From Nocardioides daedukensis (GTDB lineage: Bacteria > Actinomycetota > Actinomycetes > Propionibacteriales > Nocardioidaceae), in NCBI RefSeq assembly GCF_013408415.1, contig NZ_JACCAA010000001.1, forward strand, positions 1,116,001-1,180,000: DNA of 64,000 nt, given 5' to 3'. Under the pieces are notes generated by a model that saw nothing but the letters and a program-made list of their open reading frames with translations, did no database searches and was not told where the DNA came from. Positions 9,348-18,485 of the stretch are shown in pieces. Within the stretch, counting starts at the first letter, position 1; the number at the start of each line of letters is the position of its first letter. The translations under genes and the position numbers were made by a program.

Positions 9348-9968
9348 ATGTCAGGGCCTTCCTCGTTCACCATGCTCGTGCCGGTCAAGCCACCGGCGTT
9401 CGGGAAGTCGCGTCTCTCCACGCTTCCCGACGAGACCAGGATCGCCCTGGCGACCGCGTTCGCGCAGGACACCATCGGTGCTGCGCTGCGCGCCTCACGC
9501 GTCGCCCAGGTGCTCGTGGTGACCGATGACTTCCGTTTCGCCACGATCGCCTCCGGGCTCGGTTGTGCCGTCATCCCCGACGGCGTGCAGGGCGACCTGA
9601 ACGGTTCCCTGGTCCAGGCCGCGCACGAGGCCGCCCGACGCTGGCCGGCATCCCCGATCGCCGCGTTGTGCGCCGACCTGCCGGCCCTCGATCCTGGTGA
9701 CCTGGATGCCGCGCTGGAGCAGGTGCCCACCGATCGTGCGGCGTTCGTGATGGATGCCGTCGGGACCGGGACGACGATGTATGCCGCGCCCGGCGTCGAC
9801 CACTTCACCCCGCAGTTCGGTGTCGGATCGTGTGCGGCACACACTGCGGTCGGAGCCCTCCCGCTCGCCGGAGAGCTGGCCTCGCTGCGCCAGGACGTCG
9901 ATGAGGCCGGTGACCTCGGGAAGGCGCTGTTGCTCGGCGTCGGCGAGCACACCGCCGGGAGCATCTGA
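9348..9968 (+). CDS. cofC: 2-phospho-L-lactate (or phosphoenolpyruvate) guanylyltransferase
   Basis: CofC activates the phospholactate or PEP moiety with GTP during coenzyme F420 synthesis. The 206-aa protein has the nucleotidyltransferase-like start TMLVPVKPPAFGKSRLS (the lysine after the first strand is conserved). It continues with CADLPALDPGDLDAALEQ, where the Asp pair binds metal, and the C-terminal PQFGVGSCAAH. GGAAGGA about 9 bases before ATG 9348 supports this start over the GTG at 9330. It is divergent from plsC and closed by a strong hairpin. Presence of cofC implies F420 production. Confidence 0.9.
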   Translation: MSGPSSFTMLVPVKPPAFGKSRLSTLPDETRIALATAFAQDTIGAALRASRVAQVLVVTDDFRFATIASGLGCAVIPDGVQGDLNGSLVQAAHEAARRWPASPIAALCADLPALDPGDLDAALEQVPTDRAAFVMDAVGTGTTMYAAPGVDHFTPQFGVGSCAAHTAVGALPLAGELASLRQDVDEAGDLGKALLLGVGEHTAGSI

Positions 9969-9993
9969 ACCGCAAGGGCACCACTGCGCAATT

Positions 9994-10034
9994 GAGCCGG
10001 CGCCACGTCCCTGGCGGGGACGTGGCGCCGGCTC
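9994..10034. terminator. Perfect 18-bp stem between cofC and hup
   Basis: Arms at 9994-10011 (GAGCCGGCGCCACGTCCC) and 10017-10034 are exact reverse complements around a 5-base loop. The two flanking genes are convergent, so this is probably a bidirectional, GC-rich terminator without a long T tract. Confidence 0.8.
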
Positions 10035-10062
10035 GATGTTGCCTCGTTCGATGTTGCCTCGT
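10033..10062. repeat. 15-bp tandem duplication next to the hup stop
   Basis: The unit TCGATGTTGCCTCGT occurs twice back to back and is followed by TCGAT of a third copy, between the cofC/hup terminator and the hup stop codon at 10077. It looks like a replication-slippage duplication of non-coding sequence. Confidence 0.75.
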
Positions 10063-10076
10063 TCGATTTGTCTGCG

Positions 10077-10880
10077 TCAGGCCTTCTTGGCAGGTGCCTT
10101 CTTCGCGGGGGCTGCAGCCTTGGTGGCGGTCTTCTTCGCCGGGGCAGCAGCCTTGGTGGTGCCCGCCTTCTTGGCCGGGGCCTTCTTCGCCGGGGCCTTC
10201 TTGGCAGCGGTGGCGGCCGGTGCCTTCTTGGCGGCTGCCTGCTTGGCAGGTGCCTGCTTGGCTGCGGACTTGGTGGCGGTCTTCTTCGCCGGGGCAGCAG
10301 CCTTCGTGGCCGCGGTCTTGGTGGCCGGGGCCTTCTTTGCCGGTGCCTTCTTGGCGGGCGCCTTCTTCGCCGGGGCCTTCTTCGCAGCAGCCTTCTTTGC
10401 AGCAGCCTTCTTGGCAGGCGCCGCAGCCTTGGTGGCGGAAGCCTTCTTGGCCGGTGCCTTCTTGGCCGGTGCCTTCTTCGCGGGGGCTGCAGCCTTGGTG
10501 GCGGAAGCCTTCTTGGCAGGTGCCTTCTTCGTCGGCGTTGCCGCCTTGGTCGCTGCCTTGGCCGTTGCCGTTGCCTTGGTGACGGTGAGCTTGGGGAGCT
10601 TCTTCGCGCCAGAGATCACGGCCTTGAGGTCAGCGCCCGCGGTGAACTTCGGGATCGCCTTCTTCTTCGCCTTGATCTGCTCACCCGTGCGGGGGTTGCG
10701 GACCAGGCGCGCGTCGCGAATCTTCTTCTCGAAGGAGCCGAAGCCAGTGATGGCGACCTTCTCCCCCTTGGCAACCTCACGGGTGATCGTGTCCAGCACG
10801 GACTCGAGCGCGTGGGCCGCGGCCTTGCGGTTTCCCTCGAAGCGCGCTGCCAGCGCGTCAATGAGCTGTGTCTTGTTCAC
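10077..10880 (-). CDS. hup: HU-family nucleoid protein with Lys/Ala-rich tail (HupB/HupS-like)
   Basis: Residues 1-90 form a complete HU domain: NKTQLIDALAARFEGNRKAA, then VAITGFGSFEKK and the DNA-binding arm RLVRNPRTGEQIKAKKK. The remaining roughly 165 residues are a low-complexity tail of PAKKA/AKKAPAKK-type repeats, resembling histone H1 and known from actinobacterial HupB and HupS, where it aids DNA compaction and is a target of acetylation. The protein has 267 aa from GTG 10880; GGAAGG lies just upstream, and the conserved VNKTQL start agrees. The tail repeats are prone to length change, so their number may vary between strains. Confidence 0.95.
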   Translation of the reverse strand: MNKTQLIDALAARFEGNRKAAAHALESVLDTITREVAKGEKVAITGFGSFEKKIRDARLVRNPRTGEQIKAKKKAIPKFTAGADLKAVISGAKKLPKLTVTKATATAKAATKAATPTKKAPAKKASATKAAAPAKKAPAKKAPAKKASATKAAAPAKKAAAKKAAAKKAPAKKAPAKKAPAKKAPATKTAATKAAAPAKKTATKSAAKQAPAKQAAAKKAPAATAAKKAPAKKAPAKKAGTTKAAAPAKKTATKAAAPAKKAPAKKA

Positions 10881-11061
10881 TAGCTTCCCTTCCAATGAAC
10901 CCGGTTAGGGCCGAGCCCATGCTCGACTTCTTCAAGGCACGCTAGGCATTTACGACGATTGCCACAATCACCACGGCGCGTTTTCGGCGAAGTAGTTTTC
11001 ACCCGCGTCCGGCGAAACGGATTCCCAGAACCACCGAAACACGGGGGTTGTCGGAAATGCA

Positions 11062-11101
11062 GAACGCCGAATCCCCTTGTGCGCAAGGGGATTCGGCGTT
11101 C
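11062..11101 (-). terminator. Terminator after leuCD (17-bp perfect stem)
   Basis: Arms 11062-11078 (GAACGCCGAATCCCCTT) and 11085-11101 are exact reverse complements around GTGCGC. It follows the leuD stop (11123) by about 21 bases on the minus strand and separates the leu operon from hup. Confidence 0.85.
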
Positions 11102-11122
11102 GCCGAGTCGAGTCTCGTCGAA

Positions 11123-11722
11123 TCAGAGTGTTGCCGGCATGAAGGACGGTCGCGTCGCCTCGAAAGCAGAAATGTCGGCTTCGTTCGACAACGTGATGCC
11201 GATGTCGTCGAGTCCGTTGAGCAAGCGGTAGCGCGTGTAGTCGTCGATGTCGAAGGAATCCTCGATGGCGTCAGGGCCCTCCCCTGCTCGCACGGTCCGG
11301 GTCTCCAGGTCCAGCGTGACCGTGGCGCCGGGGTGCTCGTCGAGGTGGTCCCAGATCTTCTGGACGACCTTCTCGTCGACCTGGGCCGCGAGCAGACCGG
11401 CCTTGCCGGAGTTGCCCCGGAAGATGTCGGCGAAGCGCGAGGAGATGACAGCCTTGAAGCCATAGTTCTGCAGGGCCCAGACCGCGTGCTCGCGCGAGGA
11501 CCCGGTGCCGAAGTCGGGACCGGCGACCAGGACGGACGCAGAGGAATATTCCGGCTTGTTGAGGACGAACTCGGGGTCGTTGCGCCAAGCGGCGAAGAGA
11601 CCGTCCTCGAAGCCCGTGCGAGTCACCCGCTTGAGATAGACCGCGGGGATGATCTGGTCGGTGTCCACGTTGCTCCGCTTCAGCGGGGCGGCGACACCGG
11701 TGTGGGTGGTGAACTTGTCCAT
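11123..11722 (-). CDS. leuD: 3-isopropylmalate dehydratase small subunit
   Basis: LeuD pairs with LeuC to isomerise 2-isopropylmalate to 3-isopropylmalate in leucine synthesis. The 199-aa protein starts [20 protein letters not shown] and carries [13 protein letters not shown] and the swivel-domain motif [14 protein letters not shown] that positions substrate. It ends [14 protein letters not shown]. The ATG at 11722 was chosen on this conserved start; a longer frame runs back into leuC and is not used. It follows leuC on the same strand after 22 bases. Confidence 0.96.
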   Translation of the reverse strand: MDKFTTHTGVAAPLKRSNVDTDQIIPAVYLKRVTRTGFEDGLFAAWRNDPEFVLNKPEYSSASVLVAGPDFGTGSSREHAVWALQNYGFKAVISSRFADIFRGNSGKAGLLAAQVDEKVVQKIWDHLDEHPGATVTLDLETRTVRAGEGPDAIEDSFDIDDYTRYRLLNGLDDIGITLSNEADISAFEATRPSFMPATL

Positions 11723-11744
11723 TGTCTCGTTGTCCTTCTGCGGA

Positions 11745-13166
11745 TCAGGCGCCGGCGACGGCGAGGTCGGACAGGTCGGCCGGTGAGGAGAGGGTGCCGC
11801 GAACGGCGGTCGCTGCGGCCACCGGGATGGAGACCAGGTGGGTGCGACCACCCTTGCCCTGGCGACCTTCGAAGTTGCGGTTGGAGGTCGAGGCGCTCCG
11901 CTCACCGGGAGTGAGCTGGTCGGGGTTCATGCCCAGGCACATCGAGCATCCGGCACCACGCCACTCTGCTCCGGACGCGATGAAGATCTCGTGCAGGCCC
12001 TCGGACTCGGCCTGCATCCGCACCCGGACCGAGCCGGGCACGACGAGCAGTCGGGTGCCGTCGGCGACCTTGTGCCCCTTGATGATGTCTGCGGCAAGGC
12101 GCAGGTCCTCGATCCGACCGTTGGTGCACGAGCCGACGAAGACGGTGTCGACCTTGACCTCGCGCATCGGGGTGCCGGCCTCGAGACCCATGTACTTCAG
12201 GGCGTTCTCGGCAGCGACGCGGTCCTGCTCCTCCTCGAAGTCGCTCGGGGTGGGAACGTTGCCGCCCAGCGGCACGCCCTGGCCCGGGTTGGTCCCCCAG
12301 GTCACGAACGGCGTCATCACCGATGCGTCGAGGACGATCTCCTTGTCGAAGGTGGCGTCGGAGTCGGTGACCAGGGACTTCCAGTGCTCGACTGCGGCGT
12401 CCCAGTCAGCGCCCTTCGGCGCTTCGGGCTTGCCCTCGATGTAGTCGAAGGTGGTCTGGTCGGGCGCGATCATCCCGGCCTTGGCGCCCCACTCGATGGA
12501 CATGTTGCAGACGGTCATCCGTCCCTCCATCGAGAGCTCCTCGATGGCCTGGCCGCGGTATTCCACGATGTAGCCCTGTCCACCACCGGTGCCGGTGTGG
12601 GTGATCAGGGTGAGCACCAGGTCCTTGGCGGTGACGCCCTCGGGCAGGCTGCCGTTGACGGTGACGGCCATCGTCTTCGGCTTCGCCTGCATCAGGGTCT
12701 GGGTGGCCAGCACGTGCTCCACCTCGGAGGTGCCGATGCCGAAGGCGATAGCGCCGAAGGCGCCGTGGGTGCTGGTGTGCGAGTCGCCGCAGACGATCGT
12801 CATCCCGGGCTGGGTGAGACCGAGCTGCGGGCCGACCACGTGGACGATGCCCTGCTCGACGTCACCGAGCGGGTGCAGGCGTACGCCGAACTCCTCGGCG
12901 TTCCTGCGCAGCGTGTCGACCTGGGTCTTGGAGACCGGGTCGGCGATCGGCTTGTCCCAGTCGAGCGTGGGGACGTTGTGGTCCTCGGTCGCCAGGGTCA
13001 GGTCGGGACGGCGAACCCCGCGCCCGGCCAGGCGCAGGCCGTCGAACGCCTGGGGCGAGGTGACCTCGTGGATGAGGTGGAGGTCGATGAAGAGCAGGTC
13101 CGGCTCTCCGTCCGCACTACGAACGACGTGTTCGTCCCACACCTTCTCGGCAAGTGTCTTGCCCAT
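11745..13166 (-). CDS. leuC: 3-isopropylmalate dehydratase large subunit
   Basis: This is the 473-aa [4Fe-4S] aconitase-family large subunit. [19 protein letters not shown] and the cluster-ligand regions [10 protein letters not shown] and [10 protein letters not shown] are all intact, giving the three expected cysteines. The ATG at 13166 ([15 protein letters not shown]) has GGAGG about 5 bases upstream. It forms an operon with leuD and is divergent from an IclR regulator. The 130-base promoter region is where NdgR (Streptomyces) and LtbR (Corynebacterium) are known to act, so leucine-responsive control there is expected. Confidence 0.97.
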   Translation of the reverse strand: MGKTLAEKVWDEHVVRSADGEPDLLFIDLHLIHEVTSPQAFDGLRLAGRGVRRPDLTLATEDHNVPTLDWDKPIADPVSKTQVDTLRRNAEEFGVRLHPLGDVEQGIVHVVGPQLGLTQPGMTIVCGDSHTSTHGAFGAIAFGIGTSEVEHVLATQTLMQAKPKTMAVTVNGSLPEGVTAKDLVLTLITHTGTGGGQGYIVEYRGQAIEELSMEGRMTVCNMSIEWGAKAGMIAPDQTTFDYIEGKPEAPKGADWDAAVEHWKSLVTDSDATFDKEIVLDASVMTPFVTWGTNPGQGVPLGGNVPTPSDFEEEQDRVAAENALKYMGLEAGTPMREVKVDTVFVGSCTNGRIEDLRLAADIIKGHKVADGTRLLVVPGSVRVRMQAESEGLHEIFIASGAEWRGAGCSMCLGMNPDQLTPGERSASTSNRNFEGRQGKGGRTHLVSIPVAAATAVRGTLSSPADLSDLAVAGA

Positions 13167-13273
13167 TGCATCCTCCACGAAAGATTTCGACTTTGATCTG
13201 CAGATCGACCGGCCCGCACCCGATGTCGGTGCCGATTGGGTCACGTCACACAGGTTAGCTCTTGCATCCCATG

Positions 13274-13288
13274 ATCTGAGACGGCAGT
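13274..13288. promoter_or_regulatory. Candidate IclR (NdgR/LtbR) operator between leuC and the regulator
   Basis: The 15-mer ATCTGAGACGGCAGT lies 8 bases before the ATG of the IclR gene in the divergent leuC promoter region. The identical 15-mer recurs at 42813-42827, in the intergenic region upstream of leuB. Related regulators are known to control both leuCD and leuB in Corynebacterium. The repeat alone is weak statistics in a 64-kb window, so this is a position-based inference. Confidence 0.4.
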
Positions 13289-13296
13289 ATTGCCAT

Positions 13297-14019
13297 ATGG
13301 ACAACTCTAGCGGAGTCGGCGTTCTCGACAAAGCCGCCCTGGTGCTCGCCGCACTGGAGGCTGGCCCGGCCACATTGGCCGGACTCGTGGCAGGAACCGG
13401 GTTGGCCCGACCCACCGCCCACCGCCTGGCCGTGGCCCTCGAGCACCACCGGCTCGTTGCCCGCGACATGCAGGGTCGCTTCGTGCTCGGCCCGCGCCTG
13501 GCGGAGCTCTCCGCCGCTGCCGGCGAGGACCGACTCCTGGCCGCGGCCGGTCCGGTCCTGGCCCGACTGCGCGACATCACCGGCGAGTCCGCGCAGCTGT
13601 GGCGCCGCCAGGGTGAGCACCGCGTCTGCGTCGCTGCCGCCGAGCGCCCCAGTGGCCTGCGTGACACCATCCCGGTCGGCTCCCAGCTGACCATGCGTGC
13701 CGGTTCCGCCGCGCAGGTCCTGCTGGCCTGGGAGGACCCCGAGCGCATGCACCGTGGCCTGCAGAACGCGGCGTACTCCGCGACCGCTCTCTCCGGCATC
13801 CGTCGCCGAGGCTGGGCCCAGTCCGTCGGCGAGCGCGAGCAGGGCGTGGCCTCGGTCTCCGCGCCGGTCCGCTCCCCCAGCGGCAAGATCATCGCCGCGG
13901 TCTCGGTCTCCGGCCCGCTCGAGCGCCTCTCCCGCCAGCCCGGCCGGATGCACGCGCCTGCAGTCATCGCCGCAGCCGAGAGGCTCTCGGAGTCCCTGCG
14001 CCGAGCCGCCGCGGAGTGA
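13297..14019 (+). CDS. ndgR: IclR-family regulator, probable NdgR/LtbR orthologue
   Basis: The 240-aa protein has an N-terminal winged helix-turn-helix (residues about 10-70, [19 protein letters not shown]) and a C-terminal IclR effector domain ([20 protein letters not shown], then [20 protein letters not shown] and SVSGPLERL). Divergence from leuCD is the diagnostic context of NdgR in streptomycetes and LtbR in corynebacteria, which control leucine and other amino-acid genes. The gene symbol is by context and family, not by a measured match. It converges on ogt with a 5-base gap. Confidence 0.82.
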   Translation: MDNSSGVGVLDKAALVLAALEAGPATLAGLVAGTGLARPTAHRLAVALEHHRLVARDMQGRFVLGPRLAELSAAAGEDRLLAAAGPVLARLRDITGESAQLWRRQGEHRVCVAAAERPSGLRDTIPVGSQLTMRAGSAAQVLLAWEDPERMHRGLQNAAYSATALSGIRRRGWAQSVGEREQGVASVSAPVRSPSGKIIAAVSVSGPLERLSRQPGRMHAPAVIAAAERLSESLRRAAAE

Positions 14020-14024
14020 GCGCC

Positions 14025-14516
14025 TCAGAACAATGACGGCTGCTCGAGGTTGAGCAGCACCTGCTTGCGGTCCATCCCGCCGGCGTAGCCGGTGAGCGAG
14101 CCGTTCGCACCGATCACCCGATGGCACGGGATGACGATCGGGATCGGGTTGCGCCCGTTGGCCAGGCCGACTGCGCGCGAGGCCGCATTGGTGTGCCCCA
14201 GGCGCCGGGCGATCTCACCGTAGGACGCGGTCTCACCGTGCTTGACCTCGAGGAGCTCGTGCCAGACCCGCTTCTGGAAGTCGGTCCCGTGCGGATCGAG
14301 GGGCAGGTCGAACTCGGTCAGCTCCTGGGCGAAGTAGGCCTCCAGCTGGCGCGCCGCCTCGACCAGGACGGGGTGGTCCGGGGAGCTGTCGCCGATCGGG
14401 CGATCCGCACGAGGCTCACCAAACGGTGAGAACTCGATGGCAGAGATCGCATCGTCGCGCTCGACGATGCGCAGGTCTCCGATCGGGCTCTGGATGACGG
14501 TCCACATCTCAGCCAT
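14025..14516 (-). CDS. ogt: Methylated-DNA--[protein]-cysteine S-methyltransferase
   Basis: Ogt removes O6-methyl from guanine by transferring it irreversibly to its own cysteine. The acceptor is C131 in IPIVIPCHRVIGANGS, and the helix-turn-helix TASYGEIARRLGHTNAASRAVG with GLANGRNP precedes it. At 163 aa it is a stand-alone Ogt. It begins inside the end of the ada-alkA gene (8-base overlap), so the two are one alkylation-repair transcription unit, presumably induced by methyl damage through the Ada domain. Confidence 0.95.
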   Translation of the reverse strand: MAEMWTVIQSPIGDLRIVERDDAISAIEFSPFGEPRADRPIGDSSPDHPVLVEAARQLEAYFAQELTEFDLPLDPHGTDFQKRVWHELLEVKHGETASYGEIARRLGHTNAASRAVGLANGRNPIPIVIPCHRVIGANGSLTGYAGGMDRKQVLLNLEQPSLF

Positions 14517-16014
14517 TCTCCTCTTGTCGTGGTTGGTCGTGCTCGGCTCCGGTCGACAGGGACTGCCACAGGTGCATCAGGGCATAGGACCGCCAGGGCC
14601 GCCAGGCCTCGGCCAGCTCGGCGATCGCCGCCGGTCCGTCGGCCCGCCCCGCCAGGGCGTTGCGCACGCCCACGTCGGTCGGAAGGAAGATGTCCGGGTC
14701 GCCGAGGGCCCGCATCGCGATGTAGTCGGCTGTCCACGCGCCGATGCCGGGCAGGCCCAGCAGTGCCCGGCGTACGTCGTCGCGCGGCGCGGCCCGGTCC
14801 AACGACGGCTCGCCCGCCTCGAGGGCAGCGCCCAGCGCCACCAGCGCCCGTGCGCGCGCCTTCGGCATCCGGAAGGCGCCGCTCGCGGCCTCGTCACCGA
14901 GACCGGCGAGGGTCGCCGCGGTGGGGAAGATGTGGGTGAGGCCCTCGAGTGGCGAATCCACCGGCTCACCGAACCGGGCGGTGAGCATCCCGGCCAGGTT
15001 CCGCGCCCGGACCACGCTGATCTGCTGGCCGAGGACGGCACGCACGGCAAGCTCGTCACCGTCCACGTGACCCGGCACCCGTAGGCCCGGCACCGCGCGG
15101 GTGACCGGACCGATCAGCGCATCCTCGGCGAAGAAGTCCGCGACCGCCACCGGGTCACAGTCCGCGTCGAGCAGACGTCGTACCCGCTCGAGAGCTGCTC
15201 CGGTGTCCCGCAGGTCGGTGAGCCAGAACGTCGCAGGGACCATGGCTGTGCCACCACGCTCGTCGTGGTCGTGCAAGTCCAGGCGGACCGTGCCGGTGCC
15301 GTGCGGGAGCCGCAGCGTGCGCGCATAGGTGGCGCCCTCGACGACCTCGACCCCGGGCACGGCGCGCTTGGCCAGGAACGAGAGCAGCGTCGATCCCGCG
15401 AACGGTGCGCGACAGGCCAGGCGCAGCTCCAGCTGGCCGGTCTGCGCCGAACCTGTACGCCGACCGCGCAGCTGACTCGGCGAGCTGGCGTAGACCTCGC
15501 GGATCGTGTCGTTGAACTGGCGGATGCTGGAGAAGCCGGCCGCGAACGCGATGTCAGCGAACGTCATCGACGTCGTCTCGATCAGCACTCGAGCGGTCTG
15601 TGCCCGACGTGCCCTGGCCAGGGCCAGCGGTCCGGCGCCGAGCTCGTCGGTGAGGAGTCGGCCCAGGTGCCTGGTGGAGAACCCGAGGGCAGCGGCCAGG
15701 CCGTCGACACCCTCGCGCTCGACCACACCGTCGTTGATCAACCGCATCGCTCTCCCGGCCACGTCGGCGGCGACATCCCAGTCCGGACTGCCGGGAGTGG
15801 CGTCGGGCAGGCAACGCTTGCAGGCCCGGAATCCGGCGCTCTGTGCCGCAGCGGCAGTCGGGTGGAAGGACACGTTCTTGAGTGCCGGGGTGCGGGCCGG
15901 GCACGAGGGTCGGCAATAGATCCCGGTGGTGCGCACCGCGGTGTAGAAGACCCCGTCGAATCGACGGTCCTTGCTCTTGACCGCTTGGTAGCAGGCTTCC
16001 CGGTCCGTGTGCAT
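14509..16014 (-). CDS. Ada regulatory domain fused to AlkA 3-methyladenine DNA glycosylase
   Basis: Of its 501 aa, residues 1-80 form the zinc methyl-phosphotriester domain with ligands C34, C38, C65 and C68 (GIYCRPSCPA and FRACKRCLPD). Residues about 85-190 are an AraC-type DNA-binding domain ending TFADIAFAAGFSSIRQFND. The rest is an AlkA N-terminal domain and a helix-hairpin-helix glycosylase core with LLGLPGIGAWTADYIAMRAL. The catalytic Asp lies in FLPTDVGVR. Fusion of sensor/activator and base-excision enzyme is well known in actinobacteria. ATG 16014 starts at the conserved domain edge; an upstream in-frame extension is not supported. It is co-transcribed with ogt. Confidence 0.93.
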   Translation of the reverse strand: MHTDREACYQAVKSKDRRFDGVFYTAVRTTGIYCRPSCPARTPALKNVSFHPTAAAAQSAGFRACKRCLPDATPGSPDWDVAADVAGRAMRLINDGVVEREGVDGLAAALGFSTRHLGRLLTDELGAGPLALARARRAQTARVLIETTSMTFADIAFAAGFSSIRQFNDTIREVYASSPSQLRGRRTGSAQTGQLELRLACRAPFAGSTLLSFLAKRAVPGVEVVEGATYARTLRLPHGTGTVRLDLHDHDERGGTAMVPATFWLTDLRDTGAALERVRRLLDADCDPVAVADFFAEDALIGPVTRAVPGLRVPGHVDGDELAVRAVLGQQISVVRARNLAGMLTARFGEPVDSPLEGLTHIFPTAATLAGLGDEAASGAFRMPKARARALVALGAALEAGEPSLDRAAPRDDVRRALLGLPGIGAWTADYIAMRALGDPDIFLPTDVGVRNALAGRADGPAAIAELAEAWRPWRSYALMHLWQSLSTGAEHDQPRQEENG

Positions 16015-16119
16015 GGTTCCATCGTGCACCACGGCACCGCACTCATCTAGCGGGAATCGGACATCACCCGGAAACCCTCTTCGGACGCCCTCTGCCGACA
16101 CTCTCTGGCCACCTCGAGG

Positions 16120-16788
16120 TCAGGTCGAGTGATAGCGCCGCTCGGGTCGGCCGGTGCCATATCTCAACCGCACCGAGGCCTGGCCCGTGCTGACGAAGTG
16201 CTCGAGGTAGCGACGCACCGAGACCCGCGAGATCCCCACCGCCTCAGCGCACTCGCTCGCGGACAGGTCCCCCGCGGCACGCAGGGAACCCAGCACCGCA
16301 TCGGCGGTCTCCGGGCTCAAGCCCTTGGGCAACGCAGATCGCCCCTGCGCGGCCAACGGCGCGAAGACGGCGTCGATGTCACCCTGGTCCGCAGCGCCTC
16401 CGGTACGCAGAGCGGTGTGCGCGGTCGCGAAGGCGTCCAACCGCACGCGCAGGTCGTCGTACTCGAAGGGCTTGACGAGGTAGTGCGCTGCTCCGTTCGC
16501 GGACGCGGCACGCACGGTGTCGGCCTCACGTGCCGCGGTCACCATGACCACGCCGATGTCGTTGCCCTCCGCGCGCAACGTGCGGAGCAGCTCGATGCCG
16601 GTCATGTCGGGCAGGTGCACGTCGAGCAGCACCAGATCCGGTCGCAGTCGCTCGATCTCCTGCTTCGCCGCCCCGGCCGTCGCCGCCACCCCGACCACCC
16701 TGAAGCCGGGCGTCCGCTCGACGAAGCGGGTGTGGATGGAGGCGACCATGAAGTCGTCGTCGACGACGAGGACGCTCAGGTCCGTCAT
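16120..16788 (-). CDS. CitB/DcuR-type response regulator for the tricarboxylate transporter
   Basis: The 222-aa protein has a receiver domain with acidic pocket D10-D12, phospho-acceptor D56 (LVLLDVHLPD) and the lysine of YLVKPFEYDDLRVR. The C-terminal winged HTH (LSASECAEAVGISRVSVRRY) is of the CitT/DcuR kind. It overlaps the sensor kinase stop by four bases and lies downstream of it; the pair diverges from tctCBA. Phosphorylated regulator most likely activates the transporter genes when citrate or a related tricarboxylate is present outside the cell. Confidence 0.9.
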   Translation of the reverse strand: MTDLSVLVVDDDFMVASIHTRFVERTPGFRVVGVAATAGAAKQEIERLRPDLVLLDVHLPDMTGIELLRTLRAEGNDIGVVMVTAAREADTVRAASANGAAHYLVKPFEYDDLRVRLDAFATAHTALRTGGAADQGDIDAVFAPLAAQGRSALPKGLSPETADAVLGSLRAAGDLSASECAEAVGISRVSVRRYLEHFVSTGQASVRLRYGTGRPERRYHST

Positions 16789-18392
16789 GCTTGTTCCTCC
16801 GGCGGTTCCAACGGCAGGCGAGCGGTGAACACGGCGCCCGAGTCATTGTGCACCGACACCGCTCCCCCACGACGTTCGCAGATCACCTGGACCAGCGCGA
16901 GCCCCACCCCTCGGCCGCTGGCGTCACTGGACTTCGTGGACCAGCCACGTCGGAAGATCTCCTCCGCGGCGTCCTCGGCGACCCCCGGGCCGGTGTCCGC
17001 AACCTGCACGCTGACCACCGAGTCCTCGAGGCGCAGGCGTACGTCGATCCGCGGCCCGCCGGCCGCAACGGTGGCATCGACCGCGTTGTCGACGAGGTTC
17101 CCCAGCACCGTGCCGACGTCCGCGGACAGGTCGGGGGCCAGCCGCGGGAGCGAGGCGTCCTCGGCGAGGACCACGTCCACTCCGCGTTCGGCCCCCAGGC
17201 TCACCTTCGCGATCAGCAGCGCAGCCACGGCCGGGTCGTCGATCCGCTTGGTGACCGACTCGTTGATCTCCGCGCGCCGCCGGGTGAGCCGGCCGATGAA
17301 GGAGGAGACCTCGCCATACTCCTCGAGCTGGACCAGCCCGGAGATCGTGTGCAGCTGGTTGTTGAACTCATGGGTCTGTGCGCGCAGCGTCTCGGTGACG
17401 GACTCACGGGCGCTCAGCTCGCTCTGCATCGCCAGCAGCTCGGTGCGGTCACGCAGCGTCGTCACCGTGCCCACCGCCCGACCCTCGTGGTGGATCCGGT
17501 TCCGGTTCAGCACGATCAGGCGTCCGTCGACCATCAGCACACGGTCGTGCACGTCGTCCTCGCCGACGAGCACCTCGAGGACCCCGACGTCGAGTGGCAG
17601 GTCGACCAGCCGGCGGCCCTCGAAGTCGTCCTCGCGCAGCGCGAGCAGCTCGCGGGCGCTGTCGCTGAGCACGGTGACCCGTCCCTCGGCGGAGACCGCG
17701 AGCACCCCCTCGCGGATCGAGTGGAGCATCGCGTCGCGCTGGTCGGCCAGGGCCGCGATGGCCGCAGGCTCGAGACCCCTGGTGCGTCGCCGGATCAACC
17801 GGGACAGCAGCCAGGATCCGACGACACCAAGGAGTAGCCCGATGCCCAGGAAGGTGACCAGGTCCGGCAGCCAGCGACGTGCCCGGTCGCCCAGGGTCGG
17901 ATATGCCTCGGCCACGGTGACGACCCCGACCAACTCGGAGTCCTCGCTGATGATCGGCACCTGGGCGCCGATCGCCTCCCGGTCCCCGAAGGCCAGGTCA
18001 CCGGTCCAGGTCCGCAATCGCCTGTCGCCGCGTTCGCCCAGGGGCACCTTCTGGCCGATCACCGAGTCGTCGACGGCCACCACCACCGTCCCGTCCGGCT
18101 CGGAGATGTAGACCTCGGTGGTGCTGGTGCGGGCCTGGGTGGTGGCCACGTAGGACTCCAACGAGTCATAGATGCTGCCGCTGGTCATCGCGGTCCGGAC
18201 CAGGTCGATGTTGGCCAGCTCCTGGGCAGCTGCCCGGAGCGGCGCACCGCGCTGCTCACGGAACTCCGCGTCACTCTGCCGGACCGAGAAGAGTGCGGCA
18301 CAGGCGAGCACGACCAGCAGCACGATCACCTGGAGCACGAGGAACTGGCCCGCCAGAGTCATGCGGGAGGCATCCCGGCGCCGTGACCACAA
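16785..18392 (-). CDS. CitA/DcuS-type sensor histidine kinase
   Basis: Membrane-bound kinase of about 535 aa. A first membrane helix (FLVLQVIVLLVVLACAALF) is followed by an extracytoplasmic sensor domain of about 130 residues (LVRTAMTSGSIYDSLESYVA, PIISEDSELVGVVTVAE) and a second helix (LVTFLGIGLLLGVVGSWLL). A PAS domain, the H-box with H341 (THEFNNQLHTISGLVQ) and an HATPase domain (LVDNAVDA, DTGPGVA, GRGVGLALVQ) complete it. The start is uncertain: TTG 18392 has GGAGG 9 bases before it, while ATG 18419 and ATG 18362 are also in frame. It pairs with the response regulator it overlaps. Confidence 0.88.
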   Translation of the reverse strand: MWSRRRDASRMTLAGQFLVLQVIVLLVVLACAALFSVRQSDAEFREQRGAPLRAAAQELANIDLVRTAMTSGSIYDSLESYVATTQARTSTTEVYISEPDGTVVVAVDDSVIGQKVPLGERGDRRLRTWTGDLAFGDREAIGAQVPIISEDSELVGVVTVAEAYPTLGDRARRWLPDLVTFLGIGLLLGVVGSWLLSRLIRRRTRGLEPAAIAALADQRDAMLHSIREGVLAVSAEGRVTVLSDSARELLALREDDFEGRRLVDLPLDVGVLEVLVGEDDVHDRVLMVDGRLIVLNRNRIHHEGRAVGTVTTLRDRTELLAMQSELSARESVTETLRAQTHEFNNQLHTISGLVQLEEYGEVSSFIGRLTRRRAEINESVTKRIDDPAVAALLIAKVSLGAERGVDVVLAEDASLPRLAPDLSADVGTVLGNLVDNAVDATVAAGGPRIDVRLRLEDSVVSVQVADTGPGVAEDAAEEIFRRGWSTKSSDASGRGVGLALVQVICERRGGAVSVHNDSGAVFTARLPLEPPEEQA

Positions 18393-18451
18393 GTTCCACA
18401 ACCTCCATTGATTCCACATGCGTGACCGGAGCCACATCCTTCTCCACGATC

Positions 18452-18475
18452 GGTTTGATCCACAACCAATCAACC
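18452..18475. promoter_or_regulatory. Imperfect inverted repeat in the kinase/tctC divergent promoter
   Basis: GGTTTGAT and CAATCAACC face each other across about 7 bases just before tctC. The wider region also has three TCCACA copies (near 18395, 18413 and 18459). These are candidate half-sites for the response regulator; the assignment is inference from position only. Confidence 0.3.
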
Positions 18476-18485
18476 AGGAGCAGAC

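Noticed and set aside
9969..10895. Plus-strand frames opposite the hup tail that look like Gly/Ala/Leu-rich membrane proteins
   Set aside because: They are translations of the antisense of AAG-rich (Lys) codons in the hup repeats, a known artefact.
12589..13296. N-terminal extension of the IclR frame across leuC
   Set aside because: It is antisense to leuC; the regulator homology starts at the ATG at 13297.
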